Of a stretch of DNA of 64,000 bases, positions 10,454 through 18,494 are shown one piece after another (the first letter of the stretch is position 1; every line of letters begins with the position of its first letter). The stretch comes from CAWJFJ01 sp963800065 (GTDB taxonomy: Bacteria; Actinomycetota; Acidimicrobiia; Acidimicrobiales; UBA8190). The translations under genes and the position numbers were made by a program. The notes below the pieces were generated by a model, which was not told where the DNA came from, did no database searches, and worked only from the letters and a program-made list of their open reading frames with translations. The DNA is taken from the NCBI GenBank assembly GCA_963800065.1, contig CAWCZO010000011.1:716343-780342 (forward strand). The letters are read 5' to 3'.

Positions 10454-11284
10454 CTAGGGTCGCCGGGGGAACCGGGCGAAGTCGGGGGCCCGCTTCTCGA
10501 GATAGGCGTCGCGGCCCTCGCGGGCCTCGGCCGACATGTAGTAGAGCAGCGTGGCGTCGCCGGCCAGCTGCTGGATCCCGGCCAGCCCGTCGTCGGCGGC
10601 GTTGCAGCCCGCCTTGATCATGCGCAGGGCGAGGGGCGAGTGGGTCAGCATCTCCCGGCACCAGGCCACCGTCTCCTCCTCGAGCCGGTCGAGGGGGACC
10701 ACCGTGTTGACGAGGCCCATGGCCAGGGCTTCGGCGGCGTCGTACTGGCGGCAGAGGAACCAGATCTCGCGCGCCTTCTTCTGGCCCACGATGCTGGCCA
10801 GCAGGCCCGACCCGTAGCCGGCGTCGAACGAGCCCACCCGGGGACCGGTCTGGCCGAAACGGGCGTTGTCGGCGGCGATGGTGAGATCGCAGACCACGTG
10901 GAGGACATGTCCTCCGCCGATGGCGTAGCCGGCCACCATGGCCACCACCGGCTTGGGCGTCCGCCGGATCTGGATCTGCAGATCGAGGACGTTGAGCCGT
11001 CCCACCCCGGAATCGTCGACGTAGCCGTCGTCGCCCCGGACCCTCTGGTCGCCGCCGGAGCAGAAGGCGTCGGGTCCCTCACCGGTGAGGATGATGACGC
11101 CCACCCCGGCGTCGTCCCGGGCCGCCGTGAAGGCGTGACCGAGCTCGAACAGCGTCTGCGGCCGAAAGGCGTTGCGGACCTCGGGCCGGCAGATGGTGAT
11201 CTTGGCCATCCCCTCGGCCGTGTCGTAGCGGATGTCGCCGTACCGGCCCGAACTCTTCCAGTCCGGGATCCCCTTCCCGCTCAC
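10454..11284 (-). CDS. menB: 1,4-dihydroxy-2-naphthoyl-CoA synthase
   Basis: 276 residues of the crotonase superfamily, closing the second ring of the naphthoquinone from o-succinylbenzoyl-CoA. MenB-specific features are ITICRPEVRNAFRPQTLFEL, SGGDQRVRGDDGY, AGYAIGGGHVLHVVCDL, the block FGQTGPRVGSFDAGYGSGLL, and the C-terminal YMSAEAREGRDAYLEKRAPD that completes the active site. The GTG at 11284 was chosen because GGAG lies about 10 nt upstream; longer frames run into menE. It is divergent from menE across a 33-bp gap holding GAGTGATCACTC, and is followed by menA on the same strand. Confidence 0.96.
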   Translation of the reverse strand: MSGKGIPDWKSSGRYGDIRYDTAEGMAKITICRPEVRNAFRPQTLFELGHAFTAARDDAGVGVIILTGEGPDAFCSGGDQRVRGDDGYVDDSGVGRLNVLDLQIQIRRTPKPVVAMVAGYAIGGGHVLHVVCDLTIAADNARFGQTGPRVGSFDAGYGSGLLASIVGQKKAREIWFLCRQYDAAEALAMGLVNTVVPLDRLEEETVAWCREMLTHSPLALRMIKAGCNAADDGLAGIQQLAGDATLLYYMSAEAREGRDAYLEKRAPDFARFPRRP

Positions 11285-11300
11285 CGACCGTCGACTCCGA

Positions 11301-11312
11301 GAGTGATCACTC
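11301..11312. promoter_or_regulatory. Perfect 12-bp palindrome GAGTGATCACTC between menB and menE
   Basis: Identical to the inner 12 bp of the palindrome in front of the MerR-menG-menF operon (4240-4251). It fills the middle of the 33-bp gap between the divergent menB and menE starts, so a bound dimer would affect both promoters. Confidence 0.65.
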
Positions 11313-11317
11313 GCATC

Positions 11318-12466
11318 ATGGTCGGTACCGTAGCGGGCATGCTCCGCCTCGTCGCCCTGGCCGCCGCCGGCGGCTCCCGGTTCCCCGACCGTCTGCGGGA
11401 GGCCTGGGACGCCGGTGACGCCGTCCTCCCCGTCGATCCCCGGCTCCCCCGGCCCGCCGTGGACCGTCTGCTGGCCCGTCTGGCCCCCGACGTCTTCGTC
11501 GACGCCGACGGGGAACGCCACGGGGTCACCGGGGGCCGGCCCGTCGAACCCGGCGATGCCCTGGTGGTGGCCACCAGCGGCTCGACCGGCGAGCCCCGGG
11601 GGGTCGTTCTCACCCACGACGCCGTCGCCGCCTCGGCCGTGGCCACCTCGGAGCGCCTCGCCGTCGATCCGGGATCCGACCGCTGGCTCGCCTGTCTGCC
11701 CCTGGCCCACGTCGGCGGGCTGGCCGTCGTCACCCGGGCCCTCGTCACCGGCACCGGCCTGACCGTCCACGACGGCTTCGACGCCGACGCCGTCCAGGAG
11801 GAGGCCCGTCGGGGGGCCACCCTCGTCTCCCTCGTCCCCACCGCTCTGCTGCGGATCGACCCCTCCCTCTTCCGCACCGTCCTCCTCGGTGGCGGCCGTC
11901 CCCCCGACGACATCCCCGCCACCAACGTCGTCACCACCTACGGCATGACCGAGACGGGCAGCGGCATCGCCTACGACGGCGTCCCCCTCGACGGTGTCGA
12001 GGTGAGGATCGTCGACGGCGAGGTGCAGGTGCGCGGACCCATGCTCCTGCGGTGCTACCGGGACGGCGACGACCCCACCACGACGGGCGGCTGGTTACCC
12101 ACCGGCGACGCCGGGGTCATCGACGGCACCGGGCGGCTGACGGTCGTCGGACGACGGGCGGAGATGATCATCACCGGTGGCGAGAACGTCTGGCCCCACG
12201 CCGTGGAGGAGGTGCTCGGCGACCACCCCCAGGTGGCCGAGGTGGCCGTGGCGGGGCGGCCCGATCCGCAGTGGGGCCAGCGGGTGACCGCCTGGGTCGT
12301 CCCCGTCGACGCCTCGCGCCCGCCCACCCTGCGGTCCCTGCGGGCCTGGGCGGCGGAGCAGCTCCCCTCCTACGCCGCGCCGCGCCGGTTGACGGTGGTG
12401 GACGCCCTGCCGCGGACCGCCCTGGGGAAGATCGCCCGTCACCGGCTGCCCGACGAGACGGAGTAG
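11318..12466 (+). CDS. menE: o-Succinylbenzoate-CoA ligase
   Basis: 382 residues from the ATG at 11318 (375 from a second in-frame ATG at 11339, which may be the real start). An acyl-adenylate-forming enzyme that activates OSB to OSB-CoA. Seen are the P-loop VVATSGSTGEPRGVVLTH (about 85), VTTYGMTETGSGIAYDG (about 205), GWLPTGDAGVIDGTGRL, MIITGGENVWPHAVEE and the catalytic Lys in TALGKIARH. It is shorter than generic AMP ligases because the N-terminal domain is reduced, as in other actinobacterial MenE. No ribosome site is evident at either ATG; a leaderless mRNA is possible. The 3' end overlaps convergent menC by 28 bp. Confidence 0.94.
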   Translation: MVGTVAGMLRLVALAAAGGSRFPDRLREAWDAGDAVLPVDPRLPRPAVDRLLARLAPDVFVDADGERHGVTGGRPVEPGDALVVATSGSTGEPRGVVLTHDAVAASAVATSERLAVDPGSDRWLACLPLAHVGGLAVVTRALVTGTGLTVHDGFDADAVQEEARRGATLVSLVPTALLRIDPSLFRTVLLGGGRPPDDIPATNVVTTYGMTETGSGIAYDGVPLDGVEVRIVDGEVQVRGPMLLRCYRDGDDPTTTGGWLPTGDAGVIDGTGRLTVVGRRAEMIITGGENVWPHAVEEVLGDHPQVAEVAVAGRPDPQWGQRVTAWVVPVDASRPPTLRSLRAWAAEQLPSYAAPRRLTVVDALPRTALGKIARHRLPDETE

Positions 12467-13302
12467 CGCTCGAGGAGGGCCGTGTCGCAGACGACGGGGC
12501 GGACCTCCAGCATGCCCCGGTGCGCCACCAGTGGCTCGGTGGTGACGTCGGCCGCCAACAGGGTGGCGGTGGCCAGGCCGCAGGCGAAGGGCAGGTCGGG
12601 CAGCGCGGCGGCCAGCGCCGCACCGGCGGCCAGCCCCACGGACGTCTCGAGCATCGAGGTCACGATGACCGGCAGGCCGACCACCTCCACCACCTCGAGG
12701 GCGGCCCGCACTCCGCCCAGGGGCTGGACCTTCACCACCACGGCGTCGGCGGCCTCCAGCCGGACCAGACGACGGGCGTCGTCGAGGTCTCGCACCGCCT
12801 CGTCGGCGGCCAGCGGGACGTCGACGCGGCGACGGAGCTCGGCGAGGTCCTCGAGCGACGCCACCGGCTGTTCGGCCAGCTCCAGGTCGTAGCGGGCCAG
12901 GGCCCGCAGCCGACGGAGCGCGGTGTCGAGATCCCAGGCACCGTTGGCGTCGACCCGGATCTTCACCCCGGAGCCGACGGCGTCGCGGACGGCGGCGACC
13001 CGGCCGATGTCGTCGCCGGCACCCACCTTCACCTTCAGACAGCCGAAGCCCTCTCCGACGGCGTCGAGGGCCCTGGTGGCGGCCTCGCCGGGGGGCACGG
13101 CGGCGATGAGGGCGTTGACGGGGATCTGGGGGCGGACCGGTGGGGGCCAGCCGAGGTGGGACGCCTCCTCGGCGCTGCGCCGGCACATCGAAGGGTCGCA
13201 GGGGAACCCGGGGAGAGGGGAGATCTCCCCGAAGCCCACCGGACCTCCCACGATGGTGGCCTGGCGGTGGCTCAGGCCCTGCCAGGGCTGCCGGAACGGC
13301 AC
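12439..13302 (-). CDS. menC: o-Succinylbenzoate synthase
   Basis: 287 residues of the enolase superfamily, dehydrating SHCHC to o-succinylbenzoate. Seen are the catalytic KVKVG (Lys pair, about 90), metal ligands in VDANGAWD (about 118), ELAEQP, PLAADEAVRDL, and the second catalytic Lys in VVVKVQPLGG. The GTG start falls inside a conserved N-terminal strand (MPFRQPWQGLSHR; family members have several residues before PFR), and the frame upstream is open with RRWPIR but offers no ATG or GTG, so translation may begin slightly earlier at a rarer codon. Convergent with menE, overlapping by 28 bp. Confidence 0.92.
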   Translation of the reverse strand: MPFRQPWQGLSHRQATIVGGPVGFGEISPLPGFPCDPSMCRRSAEEASHLGWPPPVRPQIPVNALIAAVPPGEAATRALDAVGEGFGCLKVKVGAGDDIGRVAAVRDAVGSGVKIRVDANGAWDLDTALRRLRALARYDLELAEQPVASLEDLAELRRRVDVPLAADEAVRDLDDARRLVRLEAADAVVVKVQPLGGVRAALEVVEVVGLPVIVTSMLETSVGLAAGAALAAALPDLPFACGLATATLLAADVTTEPLVAHRGMLEVRPVVCDTALLERYSVSSGSR

Positions 13303-13340
13303 GCGGATCGGCCAGCGGCGCGTGGGCGCCGATTCGTCAC

Positions 13341-13367
13341 GGCCCCTGACGGTGGCGGTCAGGGCCC
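13341..13367. terminator. Hairpin between the giant secreted protein gene and menC
   Basis: GGCCCCTGAC and GTCAGGGCC pair as a 9-bp stem with one bulged C around a 6-7 nt loop, in the 133-bp gap downstream of the minus-strand gene ending at 13436. There is no U-tract, so termination is only suggested. The remainder of the gap shows nothing else. Confidence 0.35.
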
Positions 13368-13435
13368 GAAGGACCCGTCAGTCGATGACCGGTGCCGTGA
13401 CCGGTGGTGCCGGCCGACGTGGCCGACGCCCACGG

Positions 13436-16400
13436 TCATCGCTTGACGGTGAGAACCATCAAGCCCGTTGCATGGCCGAACGAGTTGGTCGCCGTGAAGG
13501 CCAGGGGGTAGGTGCCCTCCGACCCGGCGGCCGGGTGTCCGGACAGCGTGCCCTTCCCACTCCCGTTGTCCACGAACTTCACCCCCTTGGGGAGAGCTCT
13601 CGACTCGGTGATGGTGGGCCGGGGGAATCCGGTGGTCCTCACGATGACCTTCAGCTTCTTTCCGACCCTCGTCACCTTTGACCCCGGCACGATGACGGTG
13701 GGGGGGCCGTCCACCGTGATGCTCAGGGTCTGGGAGGCGCTCCCCACCGTGTTGGTGGCCTCGAGTTGCAGAGTGAACTGACCCGATTCGGTCGGGGTTC
13801 CGCTGATGGTGGCCGTGCCGTCGCCGTTGCCGTGGAAGGTGATCCCGGTGGGCAGGGCCCCGGACTCGCCCAAAGCGGGTACCGGGAACCCCGACGTCGT
13901 GACCGTGAACGAGGCCGCATGCCCGACGGTGAAGGAGGTCGAGGCGGCACTGGTGATGGCCGGTGCCTGGTCGACGGTGAGGGTGAAGGTCTGGGTGGCG
14001 GGACTGCCCACGCCGTTGTCGGCCGTGAGGGTCAGGGAATAGACACCGCCCGTCCCGGCGGCCGGCGTGCCGGCCAGGGTGGCCGTGCCGTCGTGGTTGT
14101 CGGTGAAGGTGACCCCCGTGGGCAGGGCGCCGGATTCGCTCAACGCCGGCGCCGGGAACCCGGACGTGCTCACCGTGTCGGTGAACGACGAGCCGGTCCG
14201 GGCGGTGGCCGAGGGGCTACTGGTGATGGCCGGCACGTCGTCCACGGTGAGGGTGAAGCCTTCACTGATGGGGCCGCCCCCGCCGTTGGCCGTGAGGGTC
14301 AGGGAATAGACACCGCCCGTCCCGGCGGCCGGCGTGCCGGCCAGGGTGGCCGTGCCGTCGTGGTTGTCGGTGAAGGTGACCCCGGAGGGCAGGGTGCCCG
14401 ACTCGCTCAACGACGGCCCCGACAGCCCCGCCGTGGTCACCGTGAAGGTCCCGGCCTGACCGACCGTGAACGTCGTGGCGTCGGCGCCGGTGAAGGCCGG
14501 GCCCGAACCGACGGTCAGGGTGAAGGTCTGGGTGGCGGGACTTCCCACGCCGTTGTCGGCCGTGAGGGTCAGGGAATAGACCCCGCTCGTCCCGGCGGCC
14601 GGCGTGCCGGCCAGGGTGGCCGTGCCGTCGTGGTTGTCGGTGAAGGTGACCCCCGTGGGCAGGGTGCCCGACTCGCTCAACGCCGCCGTCGGGTACCCGG
14701 ACGTGCTCACCGTGTCGGTGAACGGTGAACCGACCTGGGCCGTGGCCGAGGGGCTACTGGTGATGGACGGCGCTTCGTCGACGGTCAGGGTCAGGACCTG
14801 GGTGGCGGGACTGCCGACCTGGTTGTCGGCCGTCAGGGTCAGGGGATAGACCCCGCCCGTCCCGGCGTCGGGCGTGCCGGCCAGGGTGGCGGTGCCGTCA
14901 CCGTTGTCGGTGAAGGTGACCCCGGTGGGCAGGGTGCCCGACTCGCTCAAGGCCGGCTCGGGGGTACCCGAGGTGGTCACCGTGTCGGTGAACGCGGAGC
15001 CGGTCTGCGCCGTGGCCGAGGGGCTACTGGTGATGGACGGAGCCGACCCCACCGTGTTCACCATCACCGACGAACCGGGCGCCACCGTCTCCCAACCCGA
15101 GTCGGTGGCGCCGTACTGCGGGCCGACCGAGACGGAGTCGACGCTCGAGCCCACGGGCATGCTCATGGGGACCTTGATGGCGGACGACCCGTGGTTGGTC
15201 ACCGTCACCACACCGTTGTCCTCGGAGGCGTCGACCGTGCCGGCCGACAGGGCGTTGGCCCAGGTCGACTGCTCGTTGAGGACGGTGCCGATCCCTCCTT
15301 CGGTGAGCTGCACGTAGGGGGAGAGGGCGCTGAAGTACTCGTTGTACTCCGTCAGGAGCGGGTTGAGCACCGAGTAGAGCAGCCCGTCGCCGGTGGTGTC
15401 AGGCGTATCCGGCGGCGGCGCCGTGGGAGAGCCGGCCGGCGGCGTGCCCATGATGTTGGTCTGGTGGACGTAGGTCGGCTCGGGATTGTTGCTCAACATG
15501 TTCTGCAACATGCCCGAGACGACGCCGTCGACGATGTCGGCGAACGTGGCCGGCGCCGTCTCGCAGGTCGTCACGGAGGTGTTGACACACGATCCCCCAT
15601 CGTTCACCGAGAGATAGATGGTGTTGTACTCGTCGACCTCCTGGGCCTCGGTCGAGGCGTTGTAGTAGATGTTGACCGGTTGGCGGGGCACGACCTGGGT
15701 GGTGCCGTCGACGAACGACGTACCGGCGGGGTACTCGGGCCCGGAGTAGCTGGTCCCGATGCCGAACTGATCGTCGGGTGGGTCCGGGTACGGCTTGGAG
15801 GCGTCGGCCCCGACGGCGGTGACCCCGACGGCCTCGAGCGCCGGGATGAAGTAGAGGTTCTGCTCCCAGGGCAACTCGTTGGCGTCCTGCGTCGTCGGTG
15901 GGGTCCACCCCGGCTCCGGCGTCGAGGCGGCTCCGTTGTCGACGAAGGTGAGCTCTTTCTCGCCGCCGCCGGTGACGTCGGTGGTGGAGACCGGGTCGCC
16001 GGAGCTGTTGTCGGGGAGGGTGGCCGACGGCGGGGTCGGATAGTTGCCGACGAGCGACCAGTCGTTGGACCCGGCCACCTCGCGGTAGATCAGATAGTTG
16101 GCGGCGTGACAGATCGCCTGCCACACGAGCGACACCGTCCCGCCCTCCGGGACGGTCACGGGGGCCGTCACGTAGGCCGACGACTCGTCGACGCTCGGCG
16201 GGTCGGAGGCGTTGAACTGGTCGGTGACGGCGTACTGATAGGAGCCGGCCGACAGATCCCCCCCGGTGGCGCTCACGTTCTCGGCGTCCAGATCGGGAGG
16301 ATCGACCGTGGCCGGGTTGCCCGGCACCAGGTCGGGAAGCCCGGAGTGGTTGCCCGGCACGAACACCCCGGGGTTCTCCGTGCCCAGGGACAGCGCGTTG

Positions 16401-17662
16401 TCCGTCGACTCGGTGAGTCCGAGGCCACCGGTCCCCGGTGTCGCTCCCGGCGCCGCCGCCGCCCAGTTGGTGTTCTCGTTCAGCTCGGCCTCGATGTAGT
16501 TCTGGGTGGCGCAGCCGACGTCGAGATACGGCGTGTCGTAGGTGTGGCTGATCCAGCCGAAGTCGTCGGCATAGGGCTCACCGGTCGTCGGGTCGGTGGC
16601 CTGGAACTGGGCCAGGAGCGGGTCGGGACCAGGGGTGGGATTCAGGTACGAGTCGCCGTCCTGGTAGGCCACGCTGCCCCCGCCGTTGAAGAGCTGGTCG
16701 AGGCGGAAGTCGTTGGCCTTGGACCACTGTGCGGCATAGACGATGTCGGCGGCCGACATGCGCAGCGAGTCGGCGTCGGTGTAGTCGTTGGCGTGGTCGG
16801 CGATGCTCCAGGCGTTGTCCGGGGTGAAGGTGTCGTCGACGTCCATCTCGACGTAGTTGCGGGTGAGGCCCAGGTGGACGTCGTCGGTCACCCAGTCGAT
16901 GAGGCTGGGGGCGAGGAGCAGCCACGAGGTGTAATGGGGGCCGTAATCGAACGTGATCACCATCTCGCTCACGCCCGACTGGAGCGACGTGTAGTCGGGG
17001 TCGGGGTGCTGGTCGACGGCGATGAGGGTGTCGCCGTTGGCGTCCTGCAGGAGGGGGGTGACGACGTCCCCTCCGGATGCCTGGACCGTCGACGGGTAGC
17101 CGAAGGTCGACGCGTCGAGGGGCACCGGTCCGGCCAGGGCGGGGAAGGCGGCCAGCCCCGCCGACGTCAGGGTGGGGGTGGTGTCCGACAGGTCAGTCGA
17201 GGCACTGGCGTCGTAGCCGAGTCCTTGCAGCCCCGGGTCGGGGTAGCTGTACCCGTCTAACTGGCGGACCCCGAACTCGCTCTCGTAGGTCCACAGGGGA
17301 AAGAGGGTCCCCCAGGAGAACTGACCGGCCGTCGGGATGAGGACCACCCCGTCGTAGAGGCCGTGGTTCGAGTCGTCGGGGTCGACGAGATTGGGCAGGG
17401 TCAGCGACCCGTCGGAGTTGGGCAGGACGAGGGTGTAGGGCACTCCCTCGGCCGTCAACCCGGACTCCCACGCCTGGGTCACGGGGTCGGTGTTCGACAG
17501 ACCGATGAGCAGGACCCGGAGGTCGACCTGGGTCGAGGAATCGGCGTTGGCCGCCATCGAGCCGGTCGACACCACGGTCATCATCCCCGTCACGACGGCG
17601 GCCGACATGACCACCGCCGCCATGCGGCGCCACCGCAGCGGTACGCGTGCCCGCCTGAACAT
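13436..17662 (-). CDS. Giant secreted protein: Agd3-like polysaccharide deacetylase region plus six Ig-like repeats
   Basis: 1408 residues. The ATG at 17662 has a perfect AAGGAGG six bases upstream. Residues 1-40 are a signal peptide (basic FRRARVPLRWRRMAAV, hydrophobic core, cleavage near AANA). About 45-870 contains EMDVDDTF (about 270), RLDQLFNGGG and GWISHTYDTPYLDVGC (about 370), which recall the DD and His metal motifs of NodB-like deacetylases, above all the CE18/Agd3 family that deacetylates galactosaminogalactan in fungi. Residues about 874-1408 are six tandem repeats of about 88-90 residues of putative-Ig (He_PIG) type, with LPTGVTFTDNHDGTATLAGT in most. No sortase motif or terminal membrane anchor is visible. 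The role in modifying own or foreign exopolysaccharide is inferred. Confidence 0.75.
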   Translation of the reverse strand: MFRRARVPLRWRRMAAVVMSAAVVTGMMTVVSTGSMAANADSSTQVDLRVLLIGLSNTDPVTQAWESGLTAEGVPYTLVLPNSDGSLTLPNLVDPDDSNHGLYDGVVLIPTAGQFSWGTLFPLWTYESEFGVRQLDGYSYPDPGLQGLGYDASASTDLSDTTPTLTSAGLAAFPALAGPVPLDASTFGYPSTVQASGGDVVTPLLQDANGDTLIAVDQHPDPDYTSLQSGVSEMVITFDYGPHYTSWLLLAPSLIDWVTDDVHLGLTRNYVEMDVDDTFTPDNAWSIADHANDYTDADSLRMSAADIVYAAQWSKANDFRLDQLFNGGGSVAYQDGDSYLNPTPGPDPLLAQFQATDPTTGEPYADDFGWISHTYDTPYLDVGCATQNYIEAELNENTNWAAAAPGATPGTGGLGLTESTDNALSLGTENPGVFVPGNHSGLPDLVPGNPATVDPPDLDAENVSATGGDLSAGSYQYAVTDQFNASDPPSVDESSAYVTAPVTVPEGGTVSLVWQAICHAANYLIYREVAGSNDWSLVGNYPTPPSATLPDNSSGDPVSTTDVTGGGEKELTFVDNGAASTPEPGWTPPTTQDANELPWEQNLYFIPALEAVGVTAVGADASKPYPDPPDDQFGIGTSYSGPEYPAGTSFVDGTTQVVPRQPVNIYYNASTEAQEVDEYNTIYLSVNDGGSCVNTSVTTCETAPATFADIVDGVVSGMLQNMLSNNPEPTYVHQTNIMGTPPAGSPTAPPPDTPDTTGDGLLYSVLNPLLTEYNEYFSALSPYVQLTEGGIGTVLNEQSTWANALSAGTVDASEDNGVVTVTNHGSSAIKVPMSMPVGSSVDSVSVGPQYGATDSGWETVAPGSSVMVNTVGSAPSITSSPSATAQTGSAFTDTVTTSGTPEPALSESGTLPTGVTFTDNGDGTATLAGTPDAGTGGVYPLTLTADNQVGSPATQVLTLTVDEAPSITSSPSATAQVGSPFTDTVSTSGYPTAALSESGTLPTGVTFTDNHDGTATLAGTPAAGTSGVYSLTLTADNGVGSPATQTFTLTVGSGPAFTGADATTFTVGQAGTFTVTTAGLSGPSLSESGTLPSGVTFTDNHDGTATLAGTPAAGTGGVYSLTLTANGGGGPISEGFTLTVDDVPAITSSPSATARTGSSFTDTVSTSGFPAPALSESGALPTGVTFTDNHDGTATLAGTPAAGTGGVYSLTLTADNGVGSPATQTFTLTVDQAPAITSAASTSFTVGHAASFTVTTSGFPVPALGESGALPTGITFHGNGDGTATISGTPTESGQFTLQLEATNTVGSASQTLSITVDGPPTVIVPGSKVTRVGKKLKVIVRTTGFPRPTITESRALPKGVKFVDNGSGKGTLSGHPAAGSEGTYPLAFTATNSFGHATGLMVLTVKR
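13439..15043 (-). repeat. Six tandem ~268-bp repeats encoding Ig-like domains
   Basis: The 3' third of the giant secreted protein gene is six repeats of roughly 267-270 bp; the inner four are the most alike at DNA level (a block coding for TDNHDGTATLAGTPAAGT recurs almost unchanged). This favours copy-number change by recombination. The last repeat is the most diverged and Lys-rich. Confidence 0.85.
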
Positions 17663-17680
17663 GGTCGACCTCCTTGCCCG

Positions 17681-17690
17681 CCCCCCCCCC
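17681..17690. repeat. Homopolymer of 10 C (10 G in the mRNA sense) just upstream of a ribosome binding site
   Basis: Ten consecutive C on the plus strand, that is ten G on the coding strand, end about 6 bp before the AAGGAGG of the giant secreted protein gene. Such tracts can slip during replication and alter promoter spacing or leader length. Confidence 0.85.
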
Positions 17691-17776
17691 GGAACCACGA
17701 GCCCGGCGCCGAGGGAGTGGCGCCGCCTGCCCGGATCGTAGCCCCGCGTGTCCCGACGCCGCTCGGGTCGGACCGG

Positions 17777-18481
17777 TCAGGGCGGTGACGACAGGGCCGA
17801 TCCCCGCTCGATGAAGCGGCCGAAGACACGGCGGCCGGCCGCTTCGACCTCCCGACGCCCGGGCCCATCGAGAGTGATGCCGGCGGGCAGATCCGGCGCC
17901 CACCCCGCCGCCACCTCGTCGTCCACCTCCAGGTGGAACTGCAGGCCGTAGACCCGGTCGCCGTAACGGAAGGCCTGGTTCTGGTAGCGGTCGCTCGAGG
18001 CCAGCCGGACGGCCCCGGCCGGGATGGCGAAGGTATCACCGTGCCAGTGGACGACGGGCAGGCGGTCGCCCTCGGGCCCCAGAACGGGGTCGGCCCGACC
18101 CTCGATGTCGAGTACGACCTCGCCGATTCCGATCTCGGGGGCGGGGCCGGTGGTGACGTCGGCCCCCAGAGCGGCGGCCAGCAGCTGGGAGCCCAGGCAG
18201 ACGCCGAGCACGGGGAGCCCGGCGTCCACGACGGTGCTCAGCCAGCGTTGCTCCGCCGCCAGCCAGGGGTACTCGGTGGTGTCGTGGACGCCCATGGGAC
18301 CACCCATGACCACGACACCGGCGGCGCCGGACGGCGCCGGGAGCGGGTGGCCGCGGTCGAGCCGGACGACACGGACGTCCACCCCGGCTCTCCGAAGGAC
18401 GCCGGCCAGGAGCCCGGGTCCCTCGGTGGCCGTGTGCTGGACCACGACCCAGGGCGGGCCGCCGTCGGTGGGCGAGGACAT
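17777..18481 (-). CDS. Class I glutamine amidotransferase-like protein
   Basis: 234 residues. Triad: nucleophile Cys in PVLGVCLGSQLLAAALG (about 100), His in YGLQFHLEV (about 185) and the acidic residue two further on. The fold is that of GuaA-type GATase1 domains that stand alone; such proteins release ammonia from glutamine or hydrolyse gamma-glutamyl compounds. It lacks a synthase partner here. The ATG at 18481 lies 13 nt after the PIG-L stop, so the two genes are likely one transcript. An oligo-glycine-rich early segment AAGVVVMGGPMGVHD is typical of this group. Confidence 0.88.
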   Translation of the reverse strand: MSSPTDGGPPWVVVQHTATEGPGLLAGVLRRAGVDVRVVRLDRGHPLPAPSGAAGVVVMGGPMGVHDTTEYPWLAAEQRWLSTVVDAGLPVLGVCLGSQLLAAALGADVTTGPAPEIGIGEVVLDIEGRADPVLGPEGDRLPVVHWHGDTFAIPAGAVRLASSDRYQNQAFRYGDRVYGLQFHLEVDDEVAAGWAPDLPAGITLDGPGRREVEAAGRRVFGRFIERGSALSSPP

Positions 18482-18494
18482 GGACGGCTGATCG

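Noticed and set aside
10454..11770. Long N-terminal extension of MenB into the menE region
   Set aside because: The extra residues are antisense to conserved MenE sequence; GTG 11284 with GGAG upstream gives the normal MenB length.
13439..15043. CRISPR array
   Set aside because: Repeats are about 268 bp, in frame and encode Ig-like domains; there are no short repeats with unique spacers and no cas genes.
15191..17260. 689-codon open frame antisense to the giant secreted protein gene
   Set aside because: Val/Gly/Arg-rich composition with no domain; it mirrors the codon pattern of the real gene, which has a signal peptide, ribosome site and repeats.
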